A DNA stretch of 41,068 nucleotides. Origin: Pseudomonas sp. SID14000 (GTDB taxonomy: Bacteria > Pseudomonadota > Gammaproteobacteria > Pseudomonadales > Pseudomonadaceae). The first letter of the stretch is position 1. Each line of letters starts with the position of its first letter. Below are positions 40,950-41,068 of the stretch, one piece after another. Under the pieces are notes generated by a model. The model was not told where the DNA came from. It ran no database searches and saw only the letters and a list, made by a program, of their open reading frames with translations. Made by a program: the position numbers and the translations under genes. The DNA lies in assembly GCF_002165135.1 (NCBI RefSeq), contig NZ_NFZQ01000023.1, forward strand, positions 1 to 41,068. Direction: 5' to 3'.

Positions 40950-41068
40950 TGTATGGTTAGACTTGAAGGGGGGGTGGGACTAAATGCCCGATTCTGACTG
41001 TTCACAGCAGTACAGACCGTGGGAGACATCGCCCCACCCCTTCCACCAAAGCGCCGATAAAGAATGCA
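40950..41068. mobile_element. candidate left end of an IS110-family element inserted in a REP
   Basis: Non-coding DNA of 119 bases that runs off the window. It begins right after the REP core CT. It can fold as one long arm: GAAGGGGGGGTGGG (40965-40978) with CCCCACCCCTTC (41032-41043), then an internal loop, and a small hairpin on top (ACTG 40997-41000 with CAGT 41008-41011). The right strand of the internal loop has GTGGGAG (41019-41025), complementary to the REP half CTCCCAC on the other side of the insertion. The left strand has ATGCCCGAT (40984-40992), partly like AAACCCGCT. This is the layout of the target loop of IS110 bridge RNAs. No transposase gene is in the window, so the call is an inference. 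Confidence 0.5.

Noticed and set aside
39569..41029. 486-codon minus-strand frame opposite rtcB, considered as a transposase for the right-end element
   Set aside because: It is a shadow of rtcB, has no DEDD or serine motif, and lies on the wrong side of the insertion point.

Overview
The window is dense, GC-rich chromosomal DNA that reads as a Pseudomonas of the P. putida group. The reasons are the short palindromic REP elements of the P. putida type in most larger intergenic gaps, the Pseudomonas-type proteins (OprG/OmpW, a degenerate RibBX, AGCS and TSUP transporters), and a gene order (formate dehydrogenase, sel genes, rib/nusB/thiL, dxs, rtcB) that I recall from P. putida. The species is an inference from memory; no search was run.

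Left part (1-12.9 kb). A 208-base inverted repeat built on REP arms precedes a MocR-type regulator, which is divergent from a TSUP exporter and a YdfG-like dehydrogenase. Next comes an almost complete selenocysteine module: fdnG with an in-frame UGA (Sec197) and a textbook bacterial SECIS hairpin, fdnH, fdnI, fdhE, selA, selB and, 6 bases after selB, the gene for tRNA-Sec. The enzyme, its maturation factor and the machinery that inserts its selenocysteine are therefore adjacent. Only selD is missing from the set.

Middle (13-27 kb). Here are a type I asparaginase, an alanine/sodium-type symporter, an HTH regulator, a two-gene TSUP-hydrolase module of lower GC, and two overlapping nucleotide-sugar epimerase/reductase genes. 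They are followed by OprG with an ANR-like box placed at about -41.5, and then by a four-gene operon (His-rich DUF2796 protein, ABC ATPase, FtsX-type permease, DUF3299 protein) with a Zur-like palindrome in front. The zinc operon's last gene appears to have a REP element inside its signal-peptide region. A CnoX-like thioredoxin, a methyltransferase and a YbaY-like lipoprotein follow.

Right part (27-41 kb). A long operon runs nrdR-ribD-ribE-ribBX-ribH-nusB-thiL-pgpA, with ribA, a small membrane protein and a BtuF-like protein downstream. On the other strand is xseB-ispA, then dxs, separated from it by a REP pair. A stand-alone ribB lies under an FMN riboswitch with a terminator-like hairpin, and divergent from it is the RNA ligase gene rtcB. 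Riboflavin synthesis thus has two DHBP synthase genes: one in the operon, with a GTP cyclohydrolase-like domain that lost its zinc cysteines, and one flavin-controlled.

At the right edge a REP element is broken exactly after its CT dinucleotide. The DNA that follows folds like the target-binding loop of an IS110-family bridge RNA and carries a 7-base match to the other half of the REP. I read this, tentatively, as the left end of an IS110-type element whose transposase lies outside the window. It is the most unusual signal seen here.
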